Shown: piece after piece, positions 63,588-64,000 of the stretch
Position numbering within the stretch: the first letter of the stretch is position 1
Layout of the letters: each line of letters opens with the position of its first letter
Source: CALAGB01 sp963789565
GTDB lineage: Bacteria > Chloroflexota > Chloroflexia > Thermomicrobiales > Thermomicrobiaceae
DNA length: 64,000 bases
Reading direction: 5' to 3'
Assembly (NCBI GenBank): GCA_963789565.1
Contig: CAWBKX010000001.1
Location: 27,880 to 91,879 of the forward strand
Notes under the pieces: model-generated
What the model saw: the letters and a program-made list of their open reading frames with translations, nothing else
What the model was told of the DNA's origin: nothing
Database searches by the model: none
Translations under genes and position numbers: made by a program

Positions 63588-64000
63588 ACGTCGCCCCCTT
63601 GTCGCTTGGCCTGATACGCCGCGAGCTGTTCGAGGTAGTCGCGGTCTGAATCGAAGAGCCAGTCGTCTTCGGACGGCACGTCGACGTCGGGTTCAGGACT
63701 GTCTGGCAAGTACGGGTCAAACCATTCGATCGCCGTCTGTGCATCACGCCGTACAGCCTGAAGGTCAGGGAGAAACGGCGCGAGTTCGGCTTGGAGCTCG
63801 TCGTTGAGCGCCTGTAGGCTATCCTCGGATGTCGCCAGCACCGCCCGCATTGCGCGGTGATCTCGTCGAGTCTGGCGTCGATATCGCTGGTCGCATCGCG
63901 CCACGCCTCGTCAACGTCCTGTTGCGCGTCGTTGCTGCGTCATAGCGCCGTATGGCGAGCGTCCGGTCGACGTACGGCTGTGCGGCACGTCGGTCAGTCA
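63584..64000 (-). pseudogene. Phage-like hypothetical gene with frameshifts, cut by the window end
   Basis: The clear part is a frame from about 63850 with MRAVLATSEDSLQALNDELQ. Directly upstream, other frames read DVDEAWRDATSDIDARLDE and then AAQPYVDRTLAIRRYDAATT, both with coding character. Joining them needs shifts at about 63851 and 63925. The gene is helical, of unknown function, and runs past the end of the window. Confidence 0.5.

Overview
The window looks like a chromosomal segment of a GC-rich bacterium, most likely a Chloroflexota of the Thermomicrobia/Sphaerobacter kind. That is an inference from protein families seen together (alpha-glucan phosphorylase of the DUF3417 type, an SCO1664-family protein, DUF1786, a MEDS-PAS-GAF histidine kinase, a form II cox-type molybdenum hydroxylase cluster, frequent GTG/TTG starts with purine-rich Shine-Dalgarno sequences); no rRNA is present to confirm it. 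Positions 1-58,748 are ordinary, densely coding host chromosome with intact reading frames. About 58,750-64,000 is the edge of an integrated phage-like element whose genes are repeatedly frameshifted.

Region by region. 142-10,818: a membrane-anchored kinase-like/NodB-like fusion with degenerate catalytic residues in both domains, an M28-like peptidase, a large sensor histidine kinase, an M20 dipeptidase and an anchored lyase-like protein. 10,963-18,730: a uracil-DNA glycosylase behind glycogen phosphorylase; then NIF3-like protein, phosphomannomutase/phosphoglucomutase and DUF402; an AlkZ-like DNA glycosylase; and infA. 18,901-25,493: a MerR-like regulator, D-threonine-aldolase-like and Gfo/Idh genes, and purine genes purN, guaA and purD. 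25,886-31,776: NarL-type response regulator, Nudix hydrolase, tRNA-Cys, GNAT, and a merR-hypothetical-adenine deaminase-UDG operon. 31,892-43,603: BON protein, BtpA-like protein, recJ, DtxR-type regulator, metallophosphoesterase, DUF1786, polyprenyl synthase, zinc membrane peptidase, allantoinase-like hydrolase, molybdopterin-binding protein and a DinB-like protein.

43,868-47,409 is a tig-clpP-clpX proteostasis operon. 48,727-57,186 is a molybdenum hydroxylase operon in the order coxG, coxS, coxL, coxM, coxD, coxE, two xdhC-like genes, mocA. It carries three catalytic subunits, a MoxR/VWA maturation pair, cofactor handling proteins and a cytidylyltransferase. The coxL active-site loop is AYRGAGR (form II), so CO is not the assured substrate; adenine deaminase and an allantoinase-like enzyme in the same window make a purine or other heterocycle plausible. 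A Nudix gene and corA follow.

A serine recombinase runs antisense into the 3' end of corA, marking one end of an integrated element. The element reads leftward: unknown protein, zinc ribbon, HNH nuclease, P27-type small terminase, unknown 121-residue protein, HK97-type capsid, recombinase. No large terminase, portal or prohead protease lies between small terminase and capsid, which is unusual and recalls small satellite-like prophages. The recombinase, terminase, HNH and last gene each appear broken by small indels.

Many promoters inferred here share an extended -10 of the form TGC-TAnnAT, a recurring core promoter signature for this genome.
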